Made by a program: the position numbers and the translations under genes
Shown: in pieces, positions 16,199-25,041 of the stretch
Layout: every line of letters begins with the position of its first letter
How positions within the stretch are numbered: position 1 is the stretch's first letter
Assembly (NCBI GenBank): GCA_016714165.1
Contig: JADJNU010000001.1
Location: 1,922,001 to 1,986,000, forward strand
Length of the DNA stretch: 64,000 bases
Source: Bdellovibrionales bacterium
GTDB lineage: Bacteria; Bdellovibrionota; Bdellovibrionia; Bdellovibrionales; UBA1609
Direction: 5' to 3'
Notes under the pieces: generated by a model
The model's input: the letters and a program-made list of their open reading frames with translations, nothing else
Databases searched by the model: none
Told to the model about the DNA's origin: nothing

Positions 16199-17076
16199 GT
16201 GAGGTGAGTTCGGTTATTGATACGCTAAAATATGTAAAGAAATTTACTGGAAAAACCTTGCTCATCAAAATCGGAGGATCGGCTTTGGAAAAGCCGGAAC
16301 TCGTTCGATCCGTTTGTCGTGATTTGATTGCAATAAAATCGGTTGGAGTATCTGTCATTCTTGTTCACGGCGGAGGACCGTCAATCAATGAAGAGCTGAC
16401 CCGACGGGGAATCAAGTGGGAGTTCATTGAGGGTCTCAGAGTTACCACTCCAGAGATGATGGATATCATTGAAACAGTATTGGTCGGAAAAATGAATCGT
16501 CGAATCGTGCGCCAGTTGAGTGCCAATGGTCTCGCCGCCGTTGGCTTTTCTGGGGCCGACCACAACACTCTCCTTTGTCGCCAATTGAATCCACAACTTG
16601 GTCGCGTGGGAAAAATTGAGAAGGTAAATACAGAGCTGATTCAGTCCGTCCTTAAAAATCCCGTACTCAAAACTATTCCTGTTATCGCTCCCATTGGCAT
16701 CGGCCGAAAGGGAGAGGCCTTTAATGTGAACGCCGATTGGGCCGCCAGCTATTTGGCTTCGGCCTTGGGAGTTTCGAAACTCATCTTTCTCACTGATCAA
16801 AATGGTATTTTGGACACAGATGGCAAGCTTCTACCTGAACTTGATGCGGGAGAATTGGAAATTCTTATCGAGAAAAAAGTGGTCACAGGCGGGATGCTGG
16901 CCAAAACTCAAACAATTATTCATTCCCTCAATCAGAAGGTTTCAGCGGTTCATATTCTCAATGCTCAGAGGCCACATGCGCTGATTGAAGAACTTTTTAC
17001 CGAGAGGGGTGTGGGAACCATCTGTCGACTGCGGAGTCGCACCACTCGATTGAAAGAAGAGGTTTCTCATGTCTAA
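16195..17076 (+). CDS. argB: Acetylglutamate kinase
   Basis: 293 residues. Motifs of the amino-acid kinase family: LLIKIGGSALEK near the start, ILVHGGGPSINEELTRRG, FNVNADWAASYLASALG and KLIFLTDQNGILD. It phosphorylates N-acetylglutamate, often the arginine-sensitive step. The N-terminal helix (residues 1-20, IDTLKYVKKFTGK) is of the kind that, in some kinases, forms the hexamer sensitive to arginine; that is inference. It overlaps argJ by 4 bases and argF by 8. Confidence 0.95.
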   Translation: MSEVSSVIDTLKYVKKFTGKTLLIKIGGSALEKPELVRSVCRDLIAIKSVGVSVILVHGGGPSINEELTRRGIKWEFIEGLRVTTPEMMDIIETVLVGKMNRRIVRQLSANGLAAVGFSGADHNTLLCRQLNPQLGRVGKIEKVNTELIQSVLKNPVLKTIPVIAPIGIGRKGEAFNVNADWAASYLASALGVSKLIFLTDQNGILDTDGKLLPELDAGELEILIEKKVVTGGMLAKTQTIIHSLNQKVSAVHILNAQRPHALIEELFTERGVGTICRLRSRTTRLKEEVSHV

Positions 17077-18058
17077 GGTTCGCTATTTTTTAACCGGTGA
17101 GGAATATTCTCCTCAGCAGCTGAATGAACTTGTTCAACATGCCATTCGTCTCAAACGAACTCGAAACACAGAGAGAACGACCACTCTTGCCAATAAAAGC
17201 GTCGCACTTATCTTTGATAAGCCGAGCCTTCGGACTCGGGTGAGTTTTTCAGTTGCCGTCAGCGAGCTTGGCGGCAATCCGATAGAAATTGTTTCCACCT
17301 CTCGAAAAAGTGAAGAACCTGAAGATACAATTCGCGTTTTGGGCGGCTTCGTGCATGCCGTTATGTTGAGAACTTTCGAACACCGAACTTTGGAAAGAAT
17401 GGTTCAACACTCAACGATTCCTGTCATTAATGGGCTTTCTGACACCCACCATCCCTGTCAGGGACTGGCCGATGTTATGACTCTCATCGAAAGATATGGA
17501 GATCTGAGGGGGCGAAAGATCGCGTGGCTGGGAGATGGAAATAATGTTCTCAACAGTTTGTTACTGATTGCGCCGGCCTTTGGCGCAGATGTTTTTTATG
17601 CTTGCCCAGACGGGTACGGACCTAATTCCTTTATCGTGAAAAGCGCCCTTGAGCTGGCAAAAAATAACAATTGTCATGTCTATGGCGACATCGACCCCTT
17701 GCCCGCAATGCAAGATGCCGATGCGGTTTACACAGATGTCTGGACAAGTATGGGATTTGAGGGAGAAGAACTAGAAAGAGAACGAATTTTCTCTCCCTTT
17801 CAATTGAACAGCGAGCTTTACGGTTACGCAAAGAATACGGCCGCTATCATGCACTGTATGCCCATGGTCAGAGGAAAGGAAATCACGGACGAAATGATCA
17901 CACACCCAAATTCTGTCATTTTCCAGCAGAGCCAAAACCGTTTGCACGTACAGAAAGCTCTCCTCATGGATCTCTGCCGAGACCTTAGTGAATACCCTGA
18001 GAATCCCTCTCACTTTAAATCAGATGTTTCTGAGGATTTGAATCATGGGAAAAACTAA
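17069..18058 (+). CDS. argF: Ornithine carbamoyltransferase
   Basis: 329 residues. The carbamoyl-phosphate loop reads FDKPSLRTRVSF (the common S-T-R-T-R has Leu for Thr), the family motif HPCQGLADVMTL is present, and the ornithine-binding region ends HCMPMVRGKEI. It makes citrulline from ornithine and carbamoyl phosphate. N-acetylornithine carbamoyltransferase (ArgF') is an alternative, but the presence of argJ and the HCMPMVRG-type ending favour the standard enzyme. It overlaps argR by 14 bases. Confidence 0.92.
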   Translation: MSKVRYFLTGEEYSPQQLNELVQHAIRLKRTRNTERTTTLANKSVALIFDKPSLRTRVSFSVAVSELGGNPIEIVSTSRKSEEPEDTIRVLGGFVHAVMLRTFEHRTLERMVQHSTIPVINGLSDTHHPCQGLADVMTLIERYGDLRGRKIAWLGDGNNVLNSLLLIAPAFGADVFYACPDGYGPNSFIVKSALELAKNNNCHVYGDIDPLPAMQDADAVYTDVWTSMGFEGEELERERIFSPFQLNSELYGYAKNTAAIMHCMPMVRGKEITDEMITHPNSVIFQQSQNRLHVQKALLMDLCRDLSEYPENPSHFKSDVSEDLNHGKN

Positions 18059-18527
18059 GTCTCGATCCAAATCTGATTCCCGATTGTTAGCGCTGCGAAA
18101 AATTCTCTTCAAGGGCGTACTGACAACCCAGGAGGATTTGAGAAACCAGCTTGAAAGCGAAGGCTTCTTGACGACCCAAGCCACGGTTTCCAGAGATCTC
18201 AGGCGATTAGGCGCTGTGAAAATGCTGGATGATCAGGGCCATACAGTCTACCGACTGATCTCTTCCGAATCTCCACCAGCCCTTGCTGAAACCGTCAAGA
18301 GCGCCTTGCAAGGTCTTGTCGTTGAAATGAAACACAATGGTTCCTTGATCGTTATTCGCACAGAGCCTGGGTCGGCTTCACTGATTGCTCGTGAACTCGA
18401 CATCCACCGGCCTGCTGACATTTTAGGAACGATTGCCGGTGACGACACCGTTTTTGTGGCTCCACCACACATCAAGAATTTGGATCGAGTTTTCTCGGCG
18501 CTAAAAAAATTTTTGGCCGGTGAATGA
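18045..18527 (+). CDS. argR: Arginine repressor
   Basis: 160 residues. The N-terminal winged helix includes TTQATVSRDLRRLGAVK, the DNA-recognition motif; the C-terminal hexamerisation and arginine-binding domain contains GTIAGDDTVFVA. It probably represses both arginine operons at the paired boxes at 13834-13871 and so controls its own operon. It is the last gene of argCJBFR. Confidence 0.96.
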   Translation: MGKTKSRSKSDSRLLALRKILFKGVLTTQEDLRNQLESEGFLTTQATVSRDLRRLGAVKMLDDQGHTVYRLISSESPPALAETVKSALQGLVVEMKHNGSLIVIRTEPGSASLIARELDIHRPADILGTIAGDDTVFVAPPHIKNLDRVFSALKKFLAGE

Positions 18528-18567
18528 AAAGGGCCGCCTTGATTGTCCCACTGACCTCAAGACGGCC
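18526..18567 (-). terminator. Terminator between argR and flagellin 3
   Basis: Arms of 11 bases at 18532-18542 and 18557-18567 (GGCCGCCTTGA / TCAAGACGGCC, one mismatch) with a 14-base loop. On the minus strand the hairpin is followed by CTTTTC, so it would best stop flagellin transcription; it lies at once after the argR stop and may act on both. Confidence 0.5.
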
Positions 18568-18640
18568 GCCGCTAATTGGCTGCGCGAACTGCCCGCCCTC
18601 GATTGTCTTTTTTTAAATTACTTATACAGTCTTTTATTTT

Positions 18641-19471
18641 CTAGGTGGGTATCAACCTCAACACACGCTGAGAATCGGAATTCGCCTGTGCCAGCACGGA
18701 AGTGCCCATGTCTTGCAGAATTTGGGAACTCGCCAATTTGGTGACTTCGTCAGCGACGTCTACGTCCATTATCAAGGATCGCGCCTGTTCCATGTTTTCT
18801 GTTTGGGCTGCTAGGGCATCAATCGTGTATTGAAATCGACTCTGAGCTGCTCCAAATGAACTCCGGGCCCCCGCAATACTGAGCAATGCCGAATCCAAGG
18901 TACTCAGTGTGTCAACCGCCTCACTTTGTGATTCTATTGAAGACCCTTTGATACCCACGCTGTCCGCCGTGGTATCAGCGTCTAAAGAAAATTCCACTCT
19001 ATTTTCAGGCCCGCTAAAGGGCCCAACTTGAAATTCAAATTGCTGTCCGGTACCAGTTAAGAGCTGCTTGTTTCCAAAGCGTGCGGACTGAGCAATGCGG
19101 TCAAACTCCGCTGTGAGCTGCTGAAATTCTTTGTTCAAAAAGCCACGTTCTGCCTCTCCCACTGTGTCGCTGGCCGAATACACAGAGAGTTCGCGAAGCC
19201 TGATCAAAATATTATTTTGTTCATTGAGACTACCCTCAGCCGTTTGAATCATGGCAACGGCGCTTTCAGCATTGAACTTGGCCTGTCGAAGGCCGCTGAT
19301 CTGTCCACGCAGATTTTCACCGATAGCGAACCCAGCGGCGTCGTCACCAGCTTGGACAATGCGTCTGCCAGATGCCAGCGAGCGCAAAGATTTTTCTGTT
19401 TGAAGCTGATTCTTATGTAAATATCTCTGAGCAGTTAACGAGGCCACGGCCGACCCAATTCGAAACGACAT
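18641..19471 (-). CDS. fliC: Flagellin, third copy
   Basis: 276 residues from ATG 19471, seven bases after GGAGG; the frame continues 11 codons upstream without support. N-terminal helix MSFRIGSAVASLTAQRYLHK and LASGRRIVQAGDDAAGFAIG; C-terminal helix ending ANSDSQRVLRLIPT. It is more divergent than the other two (RIGSAVASL in place of TNI-S-I; MEQARSLIMDVDVADEV in place of the S-RIRD-D motif), so it may be a minor or positional subunit. A near-perfect sigma-28 promoter lies 85 bases upstream. Confidence 0.92.
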   Translation of the reverse strand: MSFRIGSAVASLTAQRYLHKNQLQTEKSLRSLASGRRIVQAGDDAAGFAIGENLRGQISGLRQAKFNAESAVAMIQTAEGSLNEQNNILIRLRELSVYSASDTVGEAERGFLNKEFQQLTAEFDRIAQSARFGNKQLLTGTGQQFEFQVGPFSGPENRVEFSLDADTTADSVGIKGSSIESQSEAVDTLSTLDSALLSIAGARSSFGAAQSRFQYTIDALAAQTENMEQARSLIMDVDVADEVTKLASSQILQDMGTSVLAQANSDSQRVLRLIPT

Positions 19472-19555
19472 AAAAGCACCCTCCCCGCGATGACCTCCTC
19501 CCACAAAGGTCCCGAGCGGTGCCCACAGACGGTTCTATTTCAGCAGTCACTCTTT

Positions 19556-19582
19556 TTATCGGCGCTATGCGTTATAACTTAA
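19556..19582 (-). promoter_or_regulatory. Sigma-28 promoter of flagellin 3
   Basis: On the minus strand TTAAGTTA, 11 bases, GCCGATAA: the -10 box is a perfect match to the sigma-28 consensus and the spacing is exact. It lies 85 bases upstream of the ATG, giving a short leader with several GGA motifs, unlike the long leaders inferred for flagellins 1 and 2. Confidence 0.8.
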
Positions 19583-19615
19583 AGTTTTTTTATGTTATGC
19601 GTTAAATAGTTATTT

Positions 19616-20077
19616 TTAAGCAGCTTTATCAAAATGGAAGCCCTTCAACTGAAGATCCTCTTCCACTGTTTTTGATTTCTCATAAAGAAAAATCATACAA
19701 TTTCTTGCTGTCTTGATAGATGGCGGACGCGATTTTTTTCCGGCATTTGTGCGGCCGCTTTCTTCCAAACCCTCCCCCAACCCTGCGAATTCCGTGGGAA
19801 TCTCTGTTTCCTCTCCGACTGAAAAATCATCAACTTCCAGGCCCTTTTCCTTTTCCTTTTCCTTTTCCTTTTCCTTTTTGAGAAATTTGAGAAAGCGCTC
19901 CAAGCCCTCACGGGTATCACTATCATCTGGCGCCTCACCCACTTCCTGATCCATTCCGCTCGGGTGGGCTCCTCCGGCCTTGGCCTTCTCCAGCCGAATG
20001 CGTCGCGACTCAAGCTCATGATCAAGCTTGTCATCATCTGACACAATCACCATGGGACCCAGACTCGCAATTTGCAC
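19616..20077 (-). CDS. Hypothetical charged protein with Lys-Glu repeat
   Basis: 153 residues from GTG 20077 (GAGG eight bases upstream); ATG 20053 is an alternative. The protein is acidic and polar, with no signal peptide. Residues about 68-78 are an alternating Lys-Glu run encoded by a hexanucleotide repeat, which predicts a single charged helix. The C-terminal 30 residues (ARNCMIFLYEKSKTVEEDLQ) look more folded. No family recognised. It ends just upstream of the flagellin 3 promoter, in the same direction. Confidence 0.6.
   Translation of the reverse strand: MQIASLGPMVIVSDDDKLDHELESRRIRLEKAKAGGAHPSGMDQEVGEAPDDSDTREGLERFLKFLKKEKEKEKEKEKGLEVDDFSVGEETEIPTEFAGLGEGLEESGRTNAGKKSRPPSIKTARNCMIFLYEKSKTVEEDLQLKGFHFDKAA
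19843..19878. repeat. Six tandem CCTTTT hexamers
   Basis: Six perfect 6-bp units (AAAAGG on the minus strand) inside the gene at 19616-20077, encoding alternating Lys and Glu. Slippage would lengthen or shorten the charged helix by two residues per unit while keeping the frame. Confidence 0.85.
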
Positions 20078-20256
20078 AATACCATCCTCACTTAGTCCAT
20101 ATTACTCGGCGCGTTACATTGAATGAATTAGCACAATGCATTAAATCGCTTAAAAATGAGAAAGAAAGGCTGGCATGGGAAGAAAGGCATGTTTTAACAT
20201 GAGAAGATTTTTTCCACGATGCCTTGAAATCAATCAATTTATTGGGAGGTACTGCG

Positions 20257-20913
20257 ATGAAGAAAAAACATTTGCTTGGCCTTTGTACTTGTTTACTGGC
20301 GAGTCTTAATTTAGCGACGCTCATTGGTTGCGCGGATGCGGGCAAAAACACGGGAGTTGGAGCCGCAGTTGGAGCCGCTGCAGGTGCGGCAGTCGGAGCT
20401 GTGATTGGCCATCAGTCTGGGAATAGAAACAAAGGAGCCTTGGTCGGGGCCGCTTTGGGCGGTGCGATCGGTGGTGCCCATGGACACAAGCTCGACAAGC
20501 AGGCCAAGGAATTAGAAAAGGTCGCTGAGACAAAGCGAACTGAGCAAGGAATTCTGACCAAATTAAAGGGCGATATTTTATTTCCTTCTGGATCGGCAGA
20601 GTTAAAGGCGGGAGCCTTAGAGAATGTAGCCAAGATTTCAGATATTCTGAGAAAGTACCCAGAAAACCGAATCACGGTCGTTGGCCACACCGATAGCACA
20701 GGCAGAAAACAAACCAATGCCATCCTCTCCGAACAGAGGGCCCAAGCAGTAAAAATCCAAATGGCAAAAAGTGGAGTGCCCGATAACTCGATAACTGTTT
20801 CTGGGATGGGAGACTCCCAACCAGTCGCTCCGAACACCAGCGATGTTGGCAGAGCTCAAAATCGAAGGGTTGAACTCATTATCACCATGCCCGAAGAGCC
20901 GGCTCAAAAGTAG
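20257..20913 (+). CDS. OmpA-family lipoprotein with glycine-zipper segment
   Basis: 218 residues from ATG 20257 after GGGAGG. A lipoprotein signal ends LIGC (Cys25). Residues about 31-80 are a glycine zipper (GVGAAVGAAAGAAVGAVIG and KGALVGAALGGAIGG), seen in outer-membrane lipoproteins that insert or oligomerise. The C-terminal OmpA domain carries the peptidoglycan-binding motif ITVVGHTDSTG and NAILSEQRAQAVK. The layout is that of YiaD-like proteins: anchored in the outer membrane and bound to the cell wall. It stands alone with its own terminator. Confidence 0.9.
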   Translation: MKKKHLLGLCTCLLASLNLATLIGCADAGKNTGVGAAVGAAAGAAVGAVIGHQSGNRNKGALVGAALGGAIGGAHGHKLDKQAKELEKVAETKRTEQGILTKLKGDILFPSGSAELKAGALENVAKISDILRKYPENRITVVGHTDSTGRKQTNAILSEQRAQAVKIQMAKSGVPDNSITVSGMGDSQPVAPNTSDVGRAQNRRVELIITMPEEPAQK

Positions 20914-20939
20914 CTTACAGAAGGACGTGATCATAAATC

Positions 20940-20980
20940 AATGCGATAAAGGCCACTTTACTGGTGGCCTTTATCGCATT
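20940..20980 (+). terminator. Perfect 17-bp hairpin after the OmpA-like gene
   Basis: Arms at 20940-20956 and 20964-20980 pair perfectly around a 7-base loop (core GGCCAC-TTTACTG-GTGGCC), 26 bases after the stop. There is no run of T after it, so it may stop transcription poorly but would protect the mRNA 3' end. The rest of the 329-base gap to 21243 has only a weak hairpin near 21181-21207; no gene is seen. Confidence 0.7.
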
Positions 20981-21242
20981 GCTCGATACAGATCGATATC
21001 TCAATCTCTGCCAACTCATTTTTTTGGTCGTCAAATTCCCTTTCTAGTGTTTAGCCAAAATTGTCGCCAGGCCCAATTTTCAAAATAAAAACTTCTTTTG
21101 TTGAGTCATAACTATTCAAGTAGACTTGCTTTTTTTATTTTCGGTCATGGCTTCAATTTTGCTCAAGGACAAAGACAAGTTCTCTTGAAAGCTTATGCTT
21201 TGAGAGATTCAAATAGTCTGAGTAGATGAAAGGAAAATATAT

Positions 21243-21884
21243 ATGAAACAGTTCCTAGCAATCTTATTGGTAGCCTCCTCTTCCGTTCAATCCTATGCTT
21301 GCCTGTCAACACCAGTACAACTGGGGTGGTCAGAAATTTTTAGAGAAACAAGCTTTGCCCTTGACACAAACAAGGTCACATTGAAGACGGGGAGCGCTAG
21401 AGATCAATTTGCATTTGATGAAGAGAGAAGAACTTGGACATATAGATCGGGCGGAGAATCCATAGATCTCCCAGCTGGTTATGAGGGAGATGTGAGCGTT
21501 AGGGGGCGCACGATCTCGCGTGTAAACATCGGACACAACGGAAGACTCGTGTTTAAACCGGCATCAGGAAATCCGGGAAATGCGCTCACGAATAGGTGTT
21601 GCGACGTGGTCGTGGTACCTCTTGAAGGCAGGAGGTCATTGCAAATGACATTCAACAAAAATGGAACTCAACTCACTCAAGTTAGGGGACCATCAGGTAT
21701 GGTTAAGGGTTTGGAACTATCAACTCAGGGCGACGGATCCTCTCAAATCTTGGAAGTTAGCAATCCGGCCAACCAGGGCACATATCAGGCTTCGTGCGGC
21801 AAAGTAGAGCGAATTGAAACTTCGACGGGTTATCATCAGCCCAATAGAAAACAGATGTCAGTGTCTGGCGGCGGCTTCCAATAA
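21243..21884 (+). CDS. Secreted protein of unknown function
   Basis: 213 residues. Signal peptide MKQFLAILLVASSSVQSYA, with a Cys directly after it (SYAC is a poor lipobox, so a normal cleaved signal is more likely). The mature part is beta-rich, with a paired Cys motif NRCCDVVVVPLEGR in the middle and one further Cys near the C-terminus (QASCGKVE). A purine-rich AAAGGAAA precedes the ATG. No family is recognised. It is not obviously in an operon. Confidence 0.75.
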   Translation: MKQFLAILLVASSSVQSYACLSTPVQLGWSEIFRETSFALDTNKVTLKTGSARDQFAFDEERRTWTYRSGGESIDLPAGYEGDVSVRGRTISRVNIGHNGRLVFKPASGNPGNALTNRCCDVVVVPLEGRRSLQMTFNKNGTQLTQVRGPSGMVKGLELSTQGDGSSQILEVSNPANQGTYQASCGKVERIETSTGYHQPNRKQMSVSGGGFQ

Positions 21885-22043
21885 AAAGAAAGCAACCCGC
21901 TTAAAAAGAGAAAAAAGGCATCTGTTGCAAATACTTTATTCGGATGACCAGTATGTGTACGTTTTCATTGGCCATATAAAAAGCTAGACTCGTTTTATTT
22001 GCCCGTTCTTTGCACTCCCCTTGTTCAAACAGAGGGGAGTCAC

Positions 22044-22633
22044 ATGGCTTATTTTCAATACAACATTTTTGTCACAATTGCGGGTTTCTCATCTTATTTG
22101 GCCTTTTCAGTTTGTGGTCCCTACCATTTTGCGCAGGCACAAAGCGCATCCAACACGCAATGTGTGAATGCTCTCAATGAAGCAAAGGAAACCTGCGAGC
22201 ATAGCCCTGAGGTACAAATAACGTATCCGAGTCCCAGTGATGGACTGGCTGTGATGTCTGAGAGTCAAATTAGCAATGCCATTATCAATGAAGCGAGGTT
22301 CGCTGCAAAGGCCAAGGAATGCGATAAAGCCATAAACATTTGCGAATCTCAATGCCCTCAAGCAAGTAACCTGGTGGAGGGTTTGGAGACCGCGACAACG
22401 GCCCCTCTTCCGGCACAGAATCTATTTGTCGAGAAACTCTCAGTAGCTACTACGAAGCTTATTTGGCAGAATCTGAACGTTACAGATCGGAAATACAACG
22501 ATTCCAGGCGATAAAAGACGCAGCTTCCGCGCCCCCCCCAACTCCCACTCCGTCTCCCGATCGATCTCCAACAAGTGATACGAATGAAACACAAAATCCC
22601 CCCCAGAGAATTTGGGGATTTGGAAATTTCTAA
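22044..22633 (+). pseudogene. Secreted Cys-rich protein with a frameshift
   Basis: ATG 22044 follows AGGGGAG. A signal peptide (about residues 1-33, ending AQA) precedes a helical domain with paired Cys (QCVNALNEAKETC and ECDKAINICESQC). The first frame then gives a poor 50-residue tail and stops at 22514, while another frame continues the same character: CRETLSSYYEAYLAESERY, a Pro-rich linker, and a final RIWGFGNF before TAA at 22633. The shift must lie between 22370 and about 22420; one extra C in the CCCC run at 22402-22405 would join both parts. Family unknown. Confidence 0.65.
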
Positions 22634-22702
22634 TCAGGCCCAAGCAGGACCATTTAAAAAACCGCAAGTAGGGACGACACCGTTCCTCTTAAATTTATAG
22701 AA

Positions 22703-23539
22703 CTAGAGATGTTTTTCAATAAATTGAGCACATCTCCCCCGAAGTTGGGATGGAGCAAGGCTTCGCTTTCCTGGAAGTTCTAAGACCTCAAGCTTTTGAG
22801 CAATAATTTCAACCGACTCTTTGAGTGCTTCGCGATAGGCCTCCCGACTTGAAAAATCAACATCCAGGCCTTTCTCGGCAAACTCGCGGTGAAGAAAGTC
22901 TGCCCAAACAAATTCCTGGAAGGAAACGCCCGTCTTTTTAAATGCTTTCAATTTTTTCAACATCCAGGCCAAACTTCTAAAAGGATCATCATTTAGGTCG
23001 CCAATAAATCGAGGAATTTCATGGGGATGAATAGAATTACGGTCTCTATCACGGAGGTGGATCCAGCCGTTCTGCTTAAATAAATTCCAGATTTCATCTT
23101 CTGAGAGTTCAAGAAAAGCCTCGTCAAAATAAACAATCACTTTTGCCTCTTGTTTACCCAACAGATAGAGAATTCGGGCCATGTGATGACCATCAATCAC
23201 ACGTAAATCCTCATCAGAAACCGCTATCACTCGAAGTGGTTTGGATTCTATCCATTCAGAAAGTTCCCGTGAGTCGAGGACTTTCCTCACGGCTGGATCC
23301 GTAGGCAACAGTTCCCTATATGTTTCATAGTCAAGACCAAATGGACCCAAAAACTCGTTGAGACGTATTTCTATCTCCTTCGATCCGATGACTTGCTGAC
23401 AAGCACGAAGATTTGACAAGGCCTCTGCTCGGCAGTCCACAATGGCAGGCTGAGCAAGGACCCTCGTCCCAAATAACGTCAAAACAACCCAATAAATCAC
23501 TAGTCGCAAACAACAATCCCTTAACAATGGACGATTCAA
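22703..23539 (-). CDS. Secreted ParB-like nuclease-fold protein (ParBc_2 type)
   Basis: Up to 278 residues; the first codon in this frame is TTG 23539 and the true start is uncertain. A signal-like segment (RLVIYWVVLTLFGTRVLAQP) leads to a domain with VSDEDLRVIDGHHMARILYL, the motif of the ParBc_2 family of putative ParB-like nucleases, in which the DGHH-type residues are conserved. Unlike plasmid or chromosome ParB it is predicted to be exported and has no DNA-binding helix-turn-helix. Function of the family is unknown. It stands alone. Confidence 0.75.
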   Translation of the reverse strand: MNRPLLRDCCLRLVIYWVVLTLFGTRVLAQPAIVDCRAEALSNLRACQQVIGSKEIEIRLNEFLGPFGLDYETYRELLPTDPAVRKVLDSRELSEWIESKPLRVIAVSDEDLRVIDGHHMARILYLLGKQEAKVIVYFDEAFLELSEDEIWNLFKQNGWIHLRDRDRNSIHPHEIPRFIGDLNDDPFRSLAWMLKKLKAFKKTGVSFQEFVWADFLHREFAEKGLDVDFSSREAYREALKESVEIIAQKLEVLELPGKRSLAPSQLRGRCAQFIEKHL

Positions 23540-23775
23540 TGGCGTTGGATGAATTAGCTCGATAAGATCCCGGTTTCAATGCCCCATGAAAAAAACTGAC
23601 AATAAAATAACAAAAAGATTTGATCTTCGACGAAAACAGCTGCATCCCAAAAATGCCAACCAAACCATCTCATTTTGATCCAAAAACAAGCTTTCTCCCC
23701 GACATAAGTCTTTAAGGTTTCTTCCTATTCCACCGATAGGACATGTGTCACCTCGGCTCGCTCAGAAAGGAGCAA

Positions 23776-25041
23776 ATGGCTCGTCTCAAAAAAAGTGCCT
23801 TCATAATGATTATGCTTATGGGCGTTTCAATTGGTGCTAACAATATGACTCGCTACGAGCGTGGCCAAAAACCTCTCGCCGATCGCGGCGAGTATTGCGA
23901 ATGGATCGGCCTCGGCGAGCGCGCAAATTCAGAATCACCAAAATACGTCCCTCACACAAGCGAAAGTGTTTTTTATCCTACCTTGGCAGACCAGACCTAT
24001 GACCGCCTTTGGTCACTCAGCCAAAAACTAAAGGCCTATCGCTCACGACAGGTAAAGTTTGATTACCTACCACGCCCCGTGCTGAATGTCGTGCAGGAGA
24101 TTCAGGCTCAAAAGACGGCCAAACTCAATCAAGTGAATAAGCTTCTCGAGTTCGTCAACAGCGAGAAATCAAACATTAAAAGTTCTCTCCGTCGCGACGA
24201 CGGCGAACGAGACTACCAGATTTGGAAATTGGACCATGAATTGCCTGACCAGTTCGCACGTCTTGAAGCTGAAAAAATCGGCCTTGAGACTCTCCTTCAA
24301 AACTACGACCAACTGCGCTTTAACGATGAGGAGGCATTTCAACTCTTTCTTCAAACTTATTCGGCAGATCCAGAAGCGCTCGAATCAAGTACTCCGTACC
24401 TGGCTGTAGAGATCAACTTGAAAAGAGGTTTTTTTTCCCAACAATTGGATGTCTATCCTATCTGGATTGAGGGGCAAAAACGCACAAGGGCCTCCAGCGA
24501 ACCCTACTTTTCTTTGAGCCAGTCAATGGTCCCTGAGGATTTTGCGACCAGCTTGGCCGCAGGCAAACTACCTGCTATTTACCAGAGCTACATTCACCTC
24601 ATCGCGCAACCACCAACAGATACTCCGAACTCGCCCATCCTATTGCGCCATCCAGCATCGCTGAGAGGAGATCCTATCGCCAGATTTGAAATTTTGGATA
24701 AAAATCGTTTGATCGTTAAAGGAACCCCTTATTCAAATCGCCTTCCCATGAGGTCCGAACCTAACGCAGATTGGCTGAATCAAAGGTTTACTAGCGCCTC
24801 AAACTTTGCAATTGACGGTGTTCTAGATCTGGGATGCATCCAAAATTCGCATTGGGCGAAGCGCCTTGTAAACGAGACCGACCAACTGCTAAATAATCCT
24901 CAGTTAACTTCTGAATTTCAATTTCAGAAAGTGGACGAACGTAATTTGCGCACTCTCGCAATTCTAAAAGGTTTAAACTCTGAGCAAGATTTGCGCCTCA
25001 CCAAAAACCTTGGTCCTTTTTGGGAAAGCTTTTTTCACTAG
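23776..25041 (+). CDS. Hypothetical exported protein
   Basis: 421 residues from ATG 23776, just after AAAGGAG; an ATG at 23743 is also open. A hydrophobic N-terminus (KKSAFIMIMLMGVSIGA) suggests a signal peptide. Residues about 85-200 are strongly helical and probably a coiled coil (QEIQAQKTAKLNQVNKLLEF); the C-terminal half is mixed. No family recognised. The last 44 bases overlap the 3' end of the convergent meaB gene. Confidence 0.7.
   Translation: MARLKKSAFIMIMLMGVSIGANNMTRYERGQKPLADRGEYCEWIGLGERANSESPKYVPHTSESVFYPTLADQTYDRLWSLSQKLKAYRSRQVKFDYLPRPVLNVVQEIQAQKTAKLNQVNKLLEFVNSEKSNIKSSLRRDDGERDYQIWKLDHELPDQFARLEAEKIGLETLLQNYDQLRFNDEEAFQLFLQTYSADPEALESSTPYLAVEINLKRGFFSQQLDVYPIWIEGQKRTRASSEPYFSLSQSMVPEDFATSLAAGKLPAIYQSYIHLIAQPPTDTPNSPILLRHPASLRGDPIARFEILDKNRLIVKGTPYSNRLPMRSEPNADWLNQRFTSASNFAIDGVLDLGCIQNSHWAKRLVNETDQLLNNPQLTSEFQFQKVDERNLRTLAILKGLNSEQDLRLTKNLGPFWESFFH

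Noticed and set aside
18520..18744. Plus-strand ORF after argR
   Set aside because: It crosses the terminator hairpin and the 3' end of flagellin 3 with no coding character.
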